The notes beneath the pieces were generated by a model. It was not told where the DNA came from. It saw nothing but the letters and a program-made list of their open reading frames with translations, and did not search any database. Of a stretch of DNA of 44,893 nucleotides, positions 1 to 9,114 are shown one piece after another. A program made the translations under genes and the position numbers. Where the stretch lies: positions 42,812 through 87,704 of the forward strand of contig NZ_JRXE01000008.1 in NCBI RefSeq assembly GCF_001267535.1, given 5' to 3'. How positions within the stretch are numbered: the stretch's first letter is position 1; each line of letters begins with the position of its first letter. The stretch comes from Winslowiella iniecta. GTDB taxonomy: Bacteria > Pseudomonadota > Gammaproteobacteria > Enterobacterales > Enterobacteriaceae.

Positions 1-180
1 GCAGCTGAACTCCAGATGTCCGCCACCAATGGTGAGATAAGTGCACTCAGGTGTTACCACCATTTTACTGCCACGGTCGCGCGGCACCGAGCCTTTCTCA
101 TCCAGCACGGTCACTAATACGCAGGGTTCGCGCTTTTCACGCAACTCACTGAGAACGCTGATCCAGTCATGGTAGATCAT
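1..180 (-). CDS. xdhC: XdhC, xanthine dehydrogenase accessory protein (N-terminus, cut by window edge)
   Basis: Only the first 60 codons are present; the gene runs off the left edge. The start is the ATG read from 180 on the minus strand, which overlaps the last 14 bases of xdhB, as expected for a translationally coupled operon. The peptide contains VTVLDEKGSVPRDRGSKM followed by TIGGGHLE, the N-terminal signature of the XdhC/CoxI family. In that family the protein binds molybdenum cofactor, helps sulfurate it and inserts it into xanthine dehydrogenase. It is the last visible gene of guaD-xdhA-xdhB-xdhC. The C-terminal Rossmann-like part cannot be seen. Confidence 0.9.
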   Translation of the reverse strand, partial: MIYHDWISVLSELREKREPCVLVTVLDEKGSVPRDRGSKMVVTPECTYLTIGGGHLEFSC

Positions 181-2533
181 CAGTGCCTCCTGCCAGTTGT
201 GTGACGGCGCGCAACACCCGTTCCGGCGTGGCGGGGGTATCCATCAGCGGATGCTGCTGATAGTCAGCCACGCTGGCCACCGCATCCTGAAGCGCGCACC
301 ACACTGAAATACCCAGCATAAACGGCGGCTCACCCACCGCTTTTGAGTGGAAAACGGTGTCTTGCGGATTCTTACGATTCTCTACCAGCGTTACGCGCAG
401 GTCAGCCGGAACATCGGTAATCGCCGGAATTTTATAACTGGCAGGTCCGTCGGTCATCAGTCGCCCCTGCTCATTCCAGACCAGTTCTTCACAGGTCAGC
501 CAGCCCATTCCCTGCACAAAACCCCCTTCGACCTGCCCGATATCAATCGCCGGATTCAGCGACGCTCCGACATCATGCAAAATATCGGCGCGCAGCAGGC
601 GATATTCACCGGTCAGCATATCAATCACCACCTCAGCGCAGGCGGCACCATAAGCAAAGTAGTAGAACGGCTTGCCGCGTCCCGCCTCCCGGTCGTAATG
701 GATCCCCGGCACTTTATAGTAACCGGTGGCTGACAGCGGCACCTGATTCAGCCATGCCAGTTGCGCGACTTCCGGAAAGGTGAAGTGTTTATCAGCCACT
801 TTAACAATACCGTTGCTGAAACTGACCGCCTCTGCGGCACACTGATGCAATTGACACAGCATCGCGGTGAGTCGCTCGCGCAGGATTTCCGCCGCATTTT
901 GCGCCGCTTTGCCGTTCAGATCGGTGCCACTGGAAGCGGCAGTCGGTGAAGTATTCGGCACTTTGCCAGTATCGGTCGCGGTTATCGCAATCTGGTCAAT
1001 ATCAATTTGCAGCACCTCGGCGACAATTTGTGCCACTTTGGTATTCAGACCCTGACCCATTTCGGTACCGCCATGGTTAAGCTGTACCGTGCCATCGGTA
1101 TAGATCAGTATCAGCGCCCCGGCCTGATTGAGAAAGCTGGAGGTAAACGAGATGCCAAATTTGACCGGCGTCAGCGCCAGTCCACGCTTGAGCAAGCGGT
1201 TGCTGGCGTTAAAGGCGCGGATATCGGCACGACGCGTCTGATAATCGGCGCTTTGTTCCAGTTGTGCGGTGATTTCATCCAGCAGATTATCTTCAACCTG
1301 CTGGTGATAATGGGTGATATTGCGCTGATGCTTACCGTAGTAGTTGCGTTTACGCATTTCCAGCGGATCGACGCCGCGCTCACGGGCAATATGATCGATA
1401 ATTTGCTCAATCGCCACCATCCCTTGCGGGCCACCAAAGCCGCGATACGCGGTATTTGAGGCGGTATTTGTGCGGCAGCGGTAGCCGGTAATCAGCGCAT
1501 CACCGAGGTAATAGGCGTTATCCGCATGAAACATGGCGCGATCGACAATCGAACCGGACAGATCGAGCGAATAGCCACAGTCGGCGGCTAAATCTATTTT
1601 TACGCCGCAGAAACGGCCATCGTCATCATAACCCACCTCATATCGCACCCAGAACGGATGGCGTTTGCCGGTAATCTGCATATCATCGCGGCGTGCCAGC
1701 CGCATTTTGACCGGTCGTCCGGTTAACCCAGCGGCGACGGCACACAGGCAGGCGACCCCGGCAGCCTGCGTCTCTTTACCACCAAAACCGCCACCCATAC
1801 GACGCATATCGATGGTGACTTTATTCATGCTGATCCCCATCACCGAGGCCACCAGTTTCTGCACTTCGGTCGGGTTCTGCGTCGACGAAAAGACCTGCAA
1901 GGCGCGGTCTTCACCGGGCACCACCATCGCAATCTGCGTTTCCAGATAGAAATGTTCCTGACCGCCAATATAAAACTCTCCGCTAAGACGATGCGGCGCG
2001 CCTGCCAGTGCGGCATCGGCATCGCCGCGCTGGTGACGATGCGGTTGCTGGACAAAACTCTGCTGTTCCAGTGCCTGCTTCACATCCAGCAGTGGCGTCA
2101 GAACCTCATACTCAATGATCGCCGCCTGAGCGGCTTTTCGCGCTGCCTGCGGGGTATCGGCGACCACAGCCAGAATCACCTGGCCGAAATAATCGACCCG
2201 CTCTTTGGCCAGCAGCGGATCGCCCGGCTCCAGCGGGCCGATATCGCCGTCGCCCGGCACATCCTGCCAGCTCAGCACCCGAACCACGCCAGGAATGGCA
2301 TAACAGGGGTCAGTATTGATACTGATAATTCGTGCATGGGCGTGCTCGCTAAGACGCGGGCAGAGATGCAGCATGCCGGGGAATTCCAGCCGATCGTCAA
2401 TATAAATCGCGGCACCGCTGACATGTTTTTCCGCGCTTTCATGTTTATTACTGCGGCCAACTCCGGTCTGAATCCCGGCCAGATACTGTTGCTCAATCAC
2501 CGCTGCGCTTACTCCAGGACGATTACGAGACAT
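167..2533 (-). CDS. xdhB: Xanthine dehydrogenase molybdopterin-binding subunit XdhB
   Basis: The 788-residue protein is the large catalytic subunit of the bacterial two-subunit xanthine dehydrogenase, which hydroxylates hypoxanthine to xanthine and xanthine to urate in the cytoplasm. The N-terminal half has the aldehyde oxidase/xanthine dehydrogenase hammerhead fold (SGAAIYIDDR, VVADTPQAARKAA). Molybdopterin-binding motifs follow: MGGGFGGKETQ, the AYRGFGGPQG loop, GGTEMGQGLNTKV and the C-terminal KAVGEPP with its catalytic glutamate. Length is normal for XdhB. It overlaps xdhA by 11 bases upstream and xdhC by 14 downstream, so the three are very probably cotranscribed and coupled. Electrons pass from this subunit to the Fe-S and FAD centres of XdhA. 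No lesion is visible. Confidence 0.96.
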   Translation of the reverse strand: MSRNRPGVSAAVIEQQYLAGIQTGVGRSNKHESAEKHVSGAAIYIDDRLEFPGMLHLCPRLSEHAHARIISINTDPCYAIPGVVRVLSWQDVPGDGDIGPLEPGDPLLAKERVDYFGQVILAVVADTPQAARKAAQAAIIEYEVLTPLLDVKQALEQQSFVQQPHRHQRGDADAALAGAPHRLSGEFYIGGQEHFYLETQIAMVVPGEDRALQVFSSTQNPTEVQKLVASVMGISMNKVTIDMRRMGGGFGGKETQAAGVACLCAVAAGLTGRPVKMRLARRDDMQITGKRHPFWVRYEVGYDDDGRFCGVKIDLAADCGYSLDLSGSIVDRAMFHADNAYYLGDALITGYRCRTNTASNTAYRGFGGPQGMVAIEQIIDHIARERGVDPLEMRKRNYYGKHQRNITHYHQQVEDNLLDEITAQLEQSADYQTRRADIRAFNASNRLLKRGLALTPVKFGISFTSSFLNQAGALILIYTDGTVQLNHGGTEMGQGLNTKVAQIVAEVLQIDIDQIAITATDTGKVPNTSPTAASSGTDLNGKAAQNAAEILRERLTAMLCQLHQCAAEAVSFSNGIVKVADKHFTFPEVAQLAWLNQVPLSATGYYKVPGIHYDREAGRGKPFYYFAYGAACAEVVIDMLTGEYRLLRADILHDVGASLNPAIDIGQVEGGFVQGMGWLTCEELVWNEQGRLMTDGPASYKIPAITDVPADLRVTLVENRKNPQDTVFHSKAVGEPPFMLGISVWCALQDAVASVADYQQHPLMDTPATPERVLRAVTQLAGGTDDLP

Positions 2534-3965
2534 AGCGCGCGACCTCCGTAATGGTCAGTTCACCGGACAGCAGATGCCAGTATCGCCGTAACAGGTTCTT
2601 CGCCACTTGCAGGCGATAGTCGGCACTGGCACGAAAATCACTTAACGGCTGGAAGTCCTCTGCAAGCGCGCGACAGGCGTATTCCAGCGTACGCAGATCC
2701 AGACGCTGACCGGTAAGTTGCTGTTCGCAGGCGCTGGCGCGCTTTGGTATCTCTGCCATACCGCCAAAGGCCACTCGGGCATTAACAATCACGCCATCAA
2801 TGATTTGCAGATTAAAGGCGGCAAACACCGCGGAAATATCGTCATCCAGCCGCTTAGAGACCTTCCAGGCGTGAAAGTTATGTGACACTGTCACCTTTGG
2901 TATCACCACGGCACGGATAAACTCCCCCGGTTGTAAGGCAGTTTTGCGGTAGCGGAGGAAAAATTGTGTCAGTGGCAGACGGCGCTGTTCTGCGCCACAT
3001 TGCAGAATAAGCGCGGCATCCAGCGCCAGTAGCATCGGTGGCGTATCACCAATCGGTGAAGCGTTGGCGATATTGCCACCCAGCGTGCCCTGATTACGGA
3101 TCTGCAACGACGCAAATCGCTCTAATACTTGCGCAAAAACCGGAAGCTTATCAGCCAGAAAGTGAGAGCAGGCGGTCAGTGAGGTTGCCGCCCCCAGTAC
3201 GATTTCATGCTGATTGACTACACACTGTTTGAGTTCGTCTATCTGCTCCAGCGCAATCAGCAACGGTAAACTTTTATATTGCTGGGTAATTTGCAGCGTC
3301 AGGTCGGTGCCGCCCGCCAGCAGGCGGGCATCAGGATAGCGCTGATACAGCTCAGCCAGTTGTGCCACGGTTTTGGGCATCAGGCAGCGATGATCCTGCC
3401 AGTCGATTTGTTGTAGCCGGTTATTTTTTAGCGCCTGTAATTGCTGCACCACGCTGGCCTGCTGACGATCAAAACTGTCACGGGTGGCACTTTCACACGC
3501 CTGCCGTGCGGCATCAACAATCGGACGATAGCCGGTGCAACGGCAAAGATTACCGGCCAGCGCCTGTTCGGTCTGATGCCGATCCCAGCTCTGACTATTT
3601 TTCTTTAAGGTAAACAGTGACATGACAAAACCCGGCGTACAGAAGCCACACTGAGAGGCATGGCAGTCGACCATTGCCTGCTGCACCGGATGCAACCGAT
3701 CGCCCTGCTGCAAATCTTCGACGGTAATCAGCTGTTTTCCCTGTAAGCTGCTGACCAGTGTCAGGCAACTATTGACGGTTTCATAGCGCATCTCGCCGTT
3801 AACTTCTTTGCCCAGCGTCACGGTACAGGCACCACAATCGCCCGACGCGCAGCCCTCTTTGCTACCGCAGCGGCGCTGATGATGGCGCAAATAGTTAAGC
3901 ACCGTCAGGTTCGGGTCAATATGCTGTTCAGTCACCGGTTGCTGATTAAGTAAAAATTGAATCAT
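2523..3965 (-). CDS. xdhA: Xanthine dehydrogenase small subunit XdhA (2Fe-2S and FAD)
   Basis: The 480-residue protein carries both iron-sulfur clusters and FAD. The N-terminal ferredoxin-like domain has GCASGDCGACTV (Cys39, 44, 47) and a further Cys in NSCLTL. The second 2Fe-2S domain has CGFCTPG and NLCRCTGYRP. From about residue 190 there is a FAD-binding domain with LLAGGTDL and GTLGGNIANASPIGD, then a CO-dehydrogenase flavoprotein C-terminal domain. This fused order is typical of bacterial XdhA. The start overlaps the guaD stop by four bases (ATGA), so the genes are coupled. It relays electrons from the XdhB molybdenum site to NAD. Confidence 0.96.
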   Translation of the reverse strand: MIQFLLNQQPVTEQHIDPNLTVLNYLRHHQRRCGSKEGCASGDCGACTVTLGKEVNGEMRYETVNSCLTLVSSLQGKQLITVEDLQQGDRLHPVQQAMVDCHASQCGFCTPGFVMSLFTLKKNSQSWDRHQTEQALAGNLCRCTGYRPIVDAARQACESATRDSFDRQQASVVQQLQALKNNRLQQIDWQDHRCLMPKTVAQLAELYQRYPDARLLAGGTDLTLQITQQYKSLPLLIALEQIDELKQCVVNQHEIVLGAATSLTACSHFLADKLPVFAQVLERFASLQIRNQGTLGGNIANASPIGDTPPMLLALDAALILQCGAEQRRLPLTQFFLRYRKTALQPGEFIRAVVIPKVTVSHNFHAWKVSKRLDDDISAVFAAFNLQIIDGVIVNARVAFGGMAEIPKRASACEQQLTGQRLDLRTLEYACRALAEDFQPLSDFRASADYRLQVAKNLLRRYWHLLSGELTITEVARYVS

Positions 3966-5293
3966 GCGGCTTTCTCCTGGTCAGCGCGCTGCCAGACGCT
4001 TTTGCCATTAACCCAGGTGGCAGCAATATTGCGGTCGTCGCCGAGCGTCATTAGCACAAACAGCTGTTCCCAGATATCGCGACAGTTACCCTGGCGCAGT
4101 TGTTGCAACGCGGAAACCGCCGGGTCGAGCACCACAAAATCCGCCTCTTTACCGGCGTTGAAATTGCCAATACAGTCATCGAGATCCAGCGCCTGCGCGC
4201 CGCCAAGCGTGGCGTGGTAGAAGGCTTCACAGGCGGCCAGTTTGTAACCTTGCAGTTGCGCCACTTTATACGCCTCTCCAAGGGTTTGCAGGATATTAAA
4301 CGTGGTCCCTGCGCCGACATCGGTACCGACACCGATTTTCACCCGCTTGTCCCAGCTTTTTTTCACATTAAACAGCCCGCTGCCAAGAAACAGATTGGAG
4401 GTCGGACAGAAGGCGATAGATGAATCGGTGTGATGCAGGCAGTCCCACTCCTGTTCTTCCAGGTGCAGACAGTGAGCAAAGACGCTGCGACGGCCGGTCA
4501 GCTGATAGTGATGATAAACATCGAGATAGCTGCTGTTTTCCGGGAACAACGACTTCACCCACGCAACTTCCTGCGGATTTTCGCTTAAATGAGTGTGCAG
4601 CCAGCAGTCCGGAAACTCCTGTTTCAGTTTGCGCACAGCGTTGAGCAGTTCCGGCGATGAGGTGGGAGCAAAACGCGGGGTGATGGCATAGCTCAGGCGT
4701 CCACGATGATGCCAGCGCTCAATCAGCGTTCGCGTCTGCTGGTAACTTTGCGCGGCGCTTTCCGTCAGATACTCCGGCGCGTTGCGATCCATCATGACTT
4801 TTCCGGCAATCAGGCGCATCTCCAGCTGCTCAGCGGCGCTAAACAGCGCATCGACCGATTGCGGATGCACGGTGCCAAATACCAGCGCGGTGGTGGTGCC
4901 ATTACTGAGTAACTGATGAAGGAAAAACGCTGACATCTTTTCCGCGTGCTGTGGGCAGTGATACTGGCTTTCGACCGGAAACGTGTACTGCTGTAGCCAT
5001 TCCAGCAGTTGCTCACCAAAAGCCCCGATCATTTCTGTTTGTGGATAGTGAATATGGCAGTCGACAAAGCCGGGCACGATCAGTTTACCGCGATAGTCCA
5101 TCAGCTGATGGTCATCAGTCAGCTGGCCGCGCCCTGCTTCCCACGGCTGTAAGCTGACAATTCGCCCGCCGTCAATCAGCAACAATCCATCGGCAATGTA
5201 GCGCGCCTGTTGTGGCAATTGATCGGGATGTTCGACAGTGGCAGTAATATCAAAAAAGCTGCCGCGAATGGCTTGGGTATATTTCACTGGCAT
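3962..5293 (-). CDS. guaD: Guanine deaminase
   Basis: The 443-residue protein is an amidohydrolase that converts guanine to xanthine and ammonia, supplying the substrate for the xanthine dehydrogenase encoded downstream. Visible metal-site motifs are FVDCHIHYPQ, HTHLSENPQEV, FAHCLHL and GVGTDVGAGTTFN, in the order and spacing of E. coli GuaD; length also agrees. The start at 5293 is followed closely by MPVKYTQAIRGSFFDI, which matches the family N-terminus, and AAGGAAG lies just upstream. It is the first gene of the operon, so the upstream region with two PurR-like operators probably controls the whole guaD-xdhABC unit. Confidence 0.95.
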   Translation of the reverse strand: MPVKYTQAIRGSFFDITATVEHPDQLPQQARYIADGLLLIDGGRIVSLQPWEAGRGQLTDDHQLMDYRGKLIVPGFVDCHIHYPQTEMIGAFGEQLLEWLQQYTFPVESQYHCPQHAEKMSAFFLHQLLSNGTTTALVFGTVHPQSVDALFSAAEQLEMRLIAGKVMMDRNAPEYLTESAAQSYQQTRTLIERWHHRGRLSYAITPRFAPTSSPELLNAVRKLKQEFPDCWLHTHLSENPQEVAWVKSLFPENSSYLDVYHHYQLTGRRSVFAHCLHLEEQEWDCLHHTDSSIAFCPTSNLFLGSGLFNVKKSWDKRVKIGVGTDVGAGTTFNILQTLGEAYKVAQLQGYKLAACEAFYHATLGGAQALDLDDCIGNFNAGKEADFVVLDPAVSALQQLRQGNCRDIWEQLFVLMTLGDDRNIAATWVNGKSVWQRADQEKAA

Positions 5294-5695
5294 GGCACTT
5301 CCTTTTTGAGAAAGGATAATCTCTCTCTGATTAATCGCAGACGGGGATCTCTTTAATCAGAAATGCAAAAGCTATGCCAGTCACGATTATGCTATTTATT
5401 TATTACTATTCAGTAAGTTGGGGGGTTTTTTGTCCGTAACAGGCTTTTTAATTATTTAATCAGCACGCAAACGGTTGCCTGTTATCGCAACCGTTTGCAT
5501 AGCAGGTAAAAATAGTGCCATTAAATAATTTTCCTCAGCCCCAATATTTATCTGCACCATTGCAACGCGCGTTATGCGTTTTTTGCACCATCGATGTGCA
5601 GATATTTGCTTACACTGAAACTGATTCAGCCCTTACCTGCTGCTGTGCTAAGTGATAAGGTGTCTGAAACCTAAAATGTGTTGAGGAACAGTGAG
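5294..5695. promoter_or_regulatory. Divergent intergenic region between guaD and ydfG
   Basis: About 400 bases separate the divergent guaD and ydfG genes. The half next to guaD is very AT-rich, with an interrupted run of T and A bases around 5388-5460 and G6T6 at about 5421-5432. The right half carries the ydfG promoter region. The only clear binding motif is the pair of PurR/LacI-type boxes at 5465-5500. No further gene is evident. Confidence 0.6.
5465..5500. promoter_or_regulatory. Pair of PurR/LacI-type operators upstream of guaD-xdh
   Basis: ACGCAAACGGTTGCCT (5465-5480) and, inverted, ATGCAAACGGTTGCGA (5500-5485 on the minus strand) both resemble the PurR consensus ACGCAAACGTTTNCNT. They share the central CG step typical of LacI-family sites. 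Their centres are 20 bases apart, about two helical turns, and together they form one large inverted repeat. PurR control would fit a purine-catabolic operon. The sites lie about 170 bases upstream of guaD and 200 upstream of ydfG, so which promoter they act on is not settled. Another LacI-family regulator is possible. Confidence 0.55.
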
Positions 5696-6442
5696 ATGAT
5701 AATTCTGGTTACGGGTGCGACCGCCGGTTTTGGTCAAAGTATTACTCGCCGATTTATTGCTGACGGTCATAAAGTGATCGCCACCGGCCGTCGTTCTGAT
5801 CGCTTGCAGTCGCTGCAAGATGAGCTGGGTGATAATCTCTACACGCTGCAATTCGACGTGCGCAATCGCGCCGCGATCGACGAAGCGCTGGCAAGTTTAC
5901 CGACCCAATGGCGTGATATTGACGTGCTGGTGAATAACGCCGGTCTGGCGTTAGGCATTGAACCGGCGCATAAAGCCAATATCGACGACTGGGAAAATAT
6001 GATCGACACCAACAATAAAGGGCTGGTGTATATGACCCGCGCGGTGCTTCCGGCAATGGTTGAGCGCAATATCGGTCATATTATCAATATTGGTTCGATT
6101 GCCGGCAGCTGGCCTTATGCCGGTGGCAATGTTTACGGTGCCACCAAAGCGTTTGTGCGCCAGTTCAGCCTTAATCTGCGCACTGACCTGCATGGCACCG
6201 CGCTGCGCGTCACCGATATCGAACCGGGGCTGGTGGGCGGCACCGAGTTCTCTAATGTCCGCTTTAAAGGCGACGACGAGAAAGCGGATAAAGTCTATGA
6301 TGGCACCACCGCCCTAACCGCTGAAGATGTCACCGAAGCGGTTTACTGGGTGGCGACTTTGCCAAAACATGTCAATATCAATACCTTAGAGATGATGCCA
6401 GTCAGCCAGACGCTGGCCGGTCTGAAAATCCATAAAGCGTAA
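5696..6442 (+). CDS. ydfG: NADP-dependent 3-hydroxy acid dehydrogenase YdfG
   Basis: The protein is a classical short-chain dehydrogenase that oxidises serine, allo-threonine and 3-hydroxy acids, and reduces malonic semialdehyde, with NADP. The ATG at 5696 gives MIILVTGATAGFGQ and 248 residues, the E. coli length, and follows TGAGGAACAG. A longer frame from a GTG at 5678 is less likely. The nucleotide-binding motif TGATAGFG is at residues 6-13, NNAG near 80, and the active-site YGATK (YxxxK) near 147. The C-terminal text TDIEPGLVGGTEFSNVRFKGDD is highly conserved in YdfG. It is monocistronic and faces ynfA across a shared hairpin. Confidence 0.97.
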   Translation: MIILVTGATAGFGQSITRRFIADGHKVIATGRRSDRLQSLQDELGDNLYTLQFDVRNRAAIDEALASLPTQWRDIDVLVNNAGLALGIEPAHKANIDDWENMIDTNNKGLVYMTRAVLPAMVERNIGHIINIGSIAGSWPYAGGNVYGATKAFVRQFSLNLRTDLHGTALRVTDIEPGLVGGTEFSNVRFKGDDEKADKVYDGTTALTAEDVTEAVYWVATLPKHVNINTLEMMPVSQTLAGLKIHKA

Positions 6443-6449
6443 TGACCTG

Positions 6450-6477
6450 GCCCGGTGTCATGCTGATGACGCCGGGC
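6450..6477. terminator. Bidirectional hairpin between ydfG and ynfA
   Basis: GCCCGGTGTCAT and ATGACGCCGGGC form a long stem with one mismatched pair and a GCTG loop. It follows the ydfG stop and touches the ynfA stop codon, as expected for a terminator serving two convergent genes. Confidence 0.7.
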
Positions 6478-6800
6478 TATTTACTCCAGCCCGCGACAAT
6501 AATCAGCATTCCGCTACACGCCACTGCCGCGCCCAGCCAGTCATAACTTGTCAGACGCACACCATCAATCCAGCGTAACCACAGTAACGCCGTCATCACA
6601 TACACCCCGCCGTAAGCGGCATAGACCCGACCACTGGCCGCCGGGTGCAAGGTCAGCAACCAGACAAACAGCGCCAGGCTACAGGCCGCCGGGATCAGCA
6701 ACAGCACTGAACCGCCCTTTTTCAACCACAGCCAGGGTAAAAAGCAGCCGACGATTTCGGCAATCGCGGTGATAAAAAACAGCAATGAGGTTTTCAGCAT
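6477..6800 (-). CDS. ynfA: YnfA family small inner-membrane protein (UPF0060)
   Basis: The 107-residue hydrophobic protein has four predicted membrane helices (about residues 2-18, 27-47, 57-77 and 85-103). The conserved stretches [27 protein letters not shown] and GMLIIVAGW match E. coli YnfA closely. YnfA belongs to the UPF0060 family, is related to small multidrug resistance transporters and has been linked to drug efflux. The ATG at 6800 gives MLKTSLLFF and agrees with the family. The frame remains open 22 codons upstream, but that extension is not family-like. It is convergent with ydfG and divergent from ynfB. Confidence 0.93.
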   Translation of the reverse strand: MLKTSLLFFITAIAEIVGCFLPWLWLKKGGSVLLLIPAACSLALFVWLLTLHPAASGRVYAAYGGVYVMTALLWLRWIDGVRLTSYDWLGAAVACSGMLIIVAGWSK

Positions 6801-6934
6801 TGGGTAAAAGATCTCGCAGAAATGTAAACAAGTCGGCACTGTGACTGGTGAGCAATTGAACCACAATGATATAATAAAGCGATCCTGACCGCAGCAGCAG
6901 TGGCTGACTGCGGTGATAACGAAAGGAACTAATG

Positions 6935-7282
6935 ATGAAAATTCTGCGTAAACGCCTGATTACTGCTCTTCTGCCGGTCACTTTGCTGGGCGGCATGCTG
7001 GCTTTTCAACCGGCTGCCATGGCGAAAACCGATCGCGTTATTATTGAGAGTGGCAATACCGCGCTCAGTAGCGAACAAGCGCGCCAGGACAAGGAACAGT
7101 GGGATGACACGCGTATGCTGCGTAAAAAAGTTAACAGCCGCGTGGAAAAAGAGTTTGATAAAACTGATCGTGCGTTTGATACCCGTGACGCCTGTGATAA
7201 AAGTTACAACGTCAATGCCTACTGGGAACCGAACACCCTGCGTTGTCTCGATCGCCGCACCGGGCGTCCGGTAACCCCCTAA
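6935..7282 (+). CDS. ynfB: YnfB-like DUF1283 periplasmic protein
   Basis: A 115-residue secreted protein of unknown function. A signal peptide ([25 protein letters not shown]) is followed by [10 protein letters not shown], a charged middle and the conserved C-terminal block [18 protein letters not shown], which identifies the DUF1283/YnfB family (UPF0482). Two tandem ATGs exist at 6932 and 6935; the second is better spaced from AAAGGAA (6922-6928). In E. coli ynfB also stands next to ynfA, while speG and ynfC, which lie between ynfB and ynfD there, are absent here. Two cysteines (in DACDK and LRCLD) may form a disulfide. Confidence 0.88.
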   Translation: MKILRKRLITALLPVTLLGGMLAFQPAAMAKTDRVIIESGNTALSSEQARQDKEQWDDTRMLRKKVNSRVEKEFDKTDRAFDTRDACDKSYNVNAYWEPNTLRCLDRRTGRPVTP

Positions 7283-7333
7283 GCGATTAACAGCTGCTAT
7301 GCTTATGACAGTTTTTAACAAAAGGATAATGTG

Positions 7334-7630
7334 ATGAAAACGTCTGCGATGATCTTAACAGCGCTGTGCTTTGCAGCTCCTTTGGCGGTTCAGGCTTCCT
7401 GTGAGTCAGTAAAAGCCGATATCAGTCAAAAAATTATCAATAATGGCGTGCCTGAATCAGGTTTCACGCTGGATATTGTGCCAAATGACCAGGCCAATCA
7501 GGCCGGCGGCCAGGTAGTCGGTCACTGTGAAAACGATACGCAAAAAATCGTCTACAAACGCAGTGGAAATGACAGCGATGTCAATGTACCGTCAGATGCC
7601 GGCACCACGCAGGATGCACCGGCAAGTTAA
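7334..7630 (+). CDS. ynfD: YnfD-like DUF1161 periplasmic protein
   Basis: A 98-residue secreted protein of unknown function. After a signal peptide ending about PLAVQA, the mature part begins SCESVKADISQKIINNGVPE and continues FTLDIVPNDQ and QVVGHCENDTQKIVY, the conserved DUF1161/YnfD pattern. The two cysteines probably pair. The ATG at 7334 follows AAAGGATAAT; the overlapping GTG at 7331 is less likely. The C-terminus is a low-complexity polar tail. It lies 51 bases downstream of ynfB, and the two may be cotranscribed. Confidence 0.88.
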   Translation: MKTSAMILTALCFAAPLAVQASCESVKADISQKIINNGVPESGFTLDIVPNDQANQAGGQVVGHCENDTQKIVYKRSGNDSDVNVPSDAGTTQDAPAS

Positions 7631-7639
7631 TCTGGAAAT

Positions 7640-7659
7640 GGGCGACGATCGCGTCGCCC
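7640..7659. terminator. Hairpin between ynfD and the MFS gene
   Basis: GGGCGACG and CGTCGCCC form a perfect 8-base-pair stem around ATCG. It ends one base before the MFS stop codon and can serve both convergent genes. The flanking CCTAC and the arm sequence resemble hairpins at 17954 and 30086, so it may belong to a dispersed palindromic family. Confidence 0.6.
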
Positions 7660-9114
7660 CTACTCCGGCCTTCTCGGCGGCATGGCCCGCGCAATCACCA
7701 TACTGAGCGCCGCAATCAATAACGATGCAACAAATACCCAGTGCAGTGACGCAGCAACCTGGGTAATCATCTGTTGCAGCGTCTCATGCTGTAACGCCTG
7801 TCGCTCGCCTTCCGACATAATTTGCTGCACCGGATCATACTGCTCCGGCAGACGCAGCATCAGATTATAATTTAGCACAGCTCCCATTAACGCCGTTCCC
7901 AGCGCTGAGCCAAGCATCCGGCTGAACATAATCGATGCGGTGCAAATGCCGCGAATATGAAACTCAGCGCTGTTCTGTACCGACACCAGAAAGGTGGTGC
8001 TGGTCATCCCCATTCCGGTACCGATAACAAATGCTGCGCAACCGGCATGGATCAGAGAACTGTCACGTTGCAGGGTTAATAACAGCGCGGTACCCGCTAT
8101 CAGTAACAGCGCCCCGAGCTGGGCGGTAAAGCGATAGGACGTCCGTAACATCAGACGACCACTCAGGGTGCTGGCGAGCGGCCAGCCAATTGACATCATC
8201 GCCAGCGCACTGCCCGCCTGCAGTGGTGTGCCGCCATTGACTCCCTGAATCCAGGTAGGCAGAAAGGCGCTGATGCCCATCATCGCTGCGCCGATCACCA
8301 GATTACCGGCGTTCCCCGCCACAATCACCCGGCTGCGCCAGATCGCCAGCGGAAATAGCGGCTCTTTGGCCTGTTTTTCATGCCTGACCAGCGCGTAGCC
8401 GCTAATCAGCGCCAGAGCGAGAAACAGCAGTGACCAATACCCCAGCGCTTCTGCTTGCAACAATGCGACCAACAGCGACGATATGCAGATCATCAGCCAG
8501 AAACTGCCGCCTAAATCAAGACGGTGCTGATGCTGTGGCTTGATATCCGGCAACCAGCGCGCCAGCATCACCATTGAGATAATACCAATCGGCACATTGA
8601 CCCAAAAAATCAGCGCCCAGCTAAAGTGCTGAACAATCCAGGCACCGGTTAACGGGCCGATAATGGCGGCGATCCCCCAGACACTGGAGAGCCAGCCCTG
8701 AATACCGGCGCGCTCTTTTGGCGCGTAGATATCGGCGACAATCGTCGACGTCAACGGCATAATTGCCCCGGCGCCCAGCCCCTGAAAAGCGCGGAACAGA
8801 ATCAACCAGCCCATATTGGTGGCGAAACCGCACAGTATTGAGCCCAGCAGAAACAGGGATGTGCCGATAAAGAACACCCGTTTTCTGCCCCATAAATCCG
8901 CCAGACGACCATAGATCGGCACGCTGACCGCCTGTGTCAGCAGGTAGATTGAGAATACCCAACCAAACTGTGAAAAGCCGCCCAGCTCGGCGATAATGGT
9001 CGGCATTGCCGTCGCCACAATCGTCACTTCAATGGCTGCCATAAACATTGCCAGCATGGCGGCAAATAAAATCCACCGACGATGCGCGACCTGATGTTGA
9101 ATATTTTCCGTCAT
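7660..9114 (-). CDS. DHA2-family MFS multidrug efflux-type transporter (14 TM)
   Basis: The 484-residue protein is an inner-membrane drug/proton antiporter of the DHA2 (EmrB/QacA) type, with about 14 membrane helices. The start at 9114 (MTENIQHQ) follows AAGGGAAACT; a frame 30 codons longer exists but has no good ribosome site. Visible motifs are ATAMPTIIAELGG in helix 1, the motif A loop GRLADLWGRKRV and the antiporter motif C GPLTGAWIVQHF. It stands alone, without a membrane-fusion partner or an adjacent regulator. The substrate cannot be predicted. Confidence 0.88.
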   Translation of the reverse strand: MTENIQHQVAHRRWILFAAMLAMFMAAIEVTIVATAMPTIIAELGGFSQFGWVFSIYLLTQAVSVPIYGRLADLWGRKRVFFIGTSLFLLGSILCGFATNMGWLILFRAFQGLGAGAIMPLTSTIVADIYAPKERAGIQGWLSSVWGIAAIIGPLTGAWIVQHFSWALIFWVNVPIGIISMVMLARWLPDIKPQHQHRLDLGGSFWLMICISSLLVALLQAEALGYWSLLFLALALISGYALVRHEKQAKEPLFPLAIWRSRVIVAGNAGNLVIGAAMMGISAFLPTWIQGVNGGTPLQAGSALAMMSIGWPLASTLSGRLMLRTSYRFTAQLGALLLIAGTALLLTLQRDSSLIHAGCAAFVIGTGMGMTSTTFLVSVQNSAEFHIRGICTASIMFSRMLGSALGTALMGAVLNYNLMLRLPEQYDPVQQIMSEGERQALQHETLQQMITQVAASLHWVFVASLLIAALSMVIARAMPPRRPE

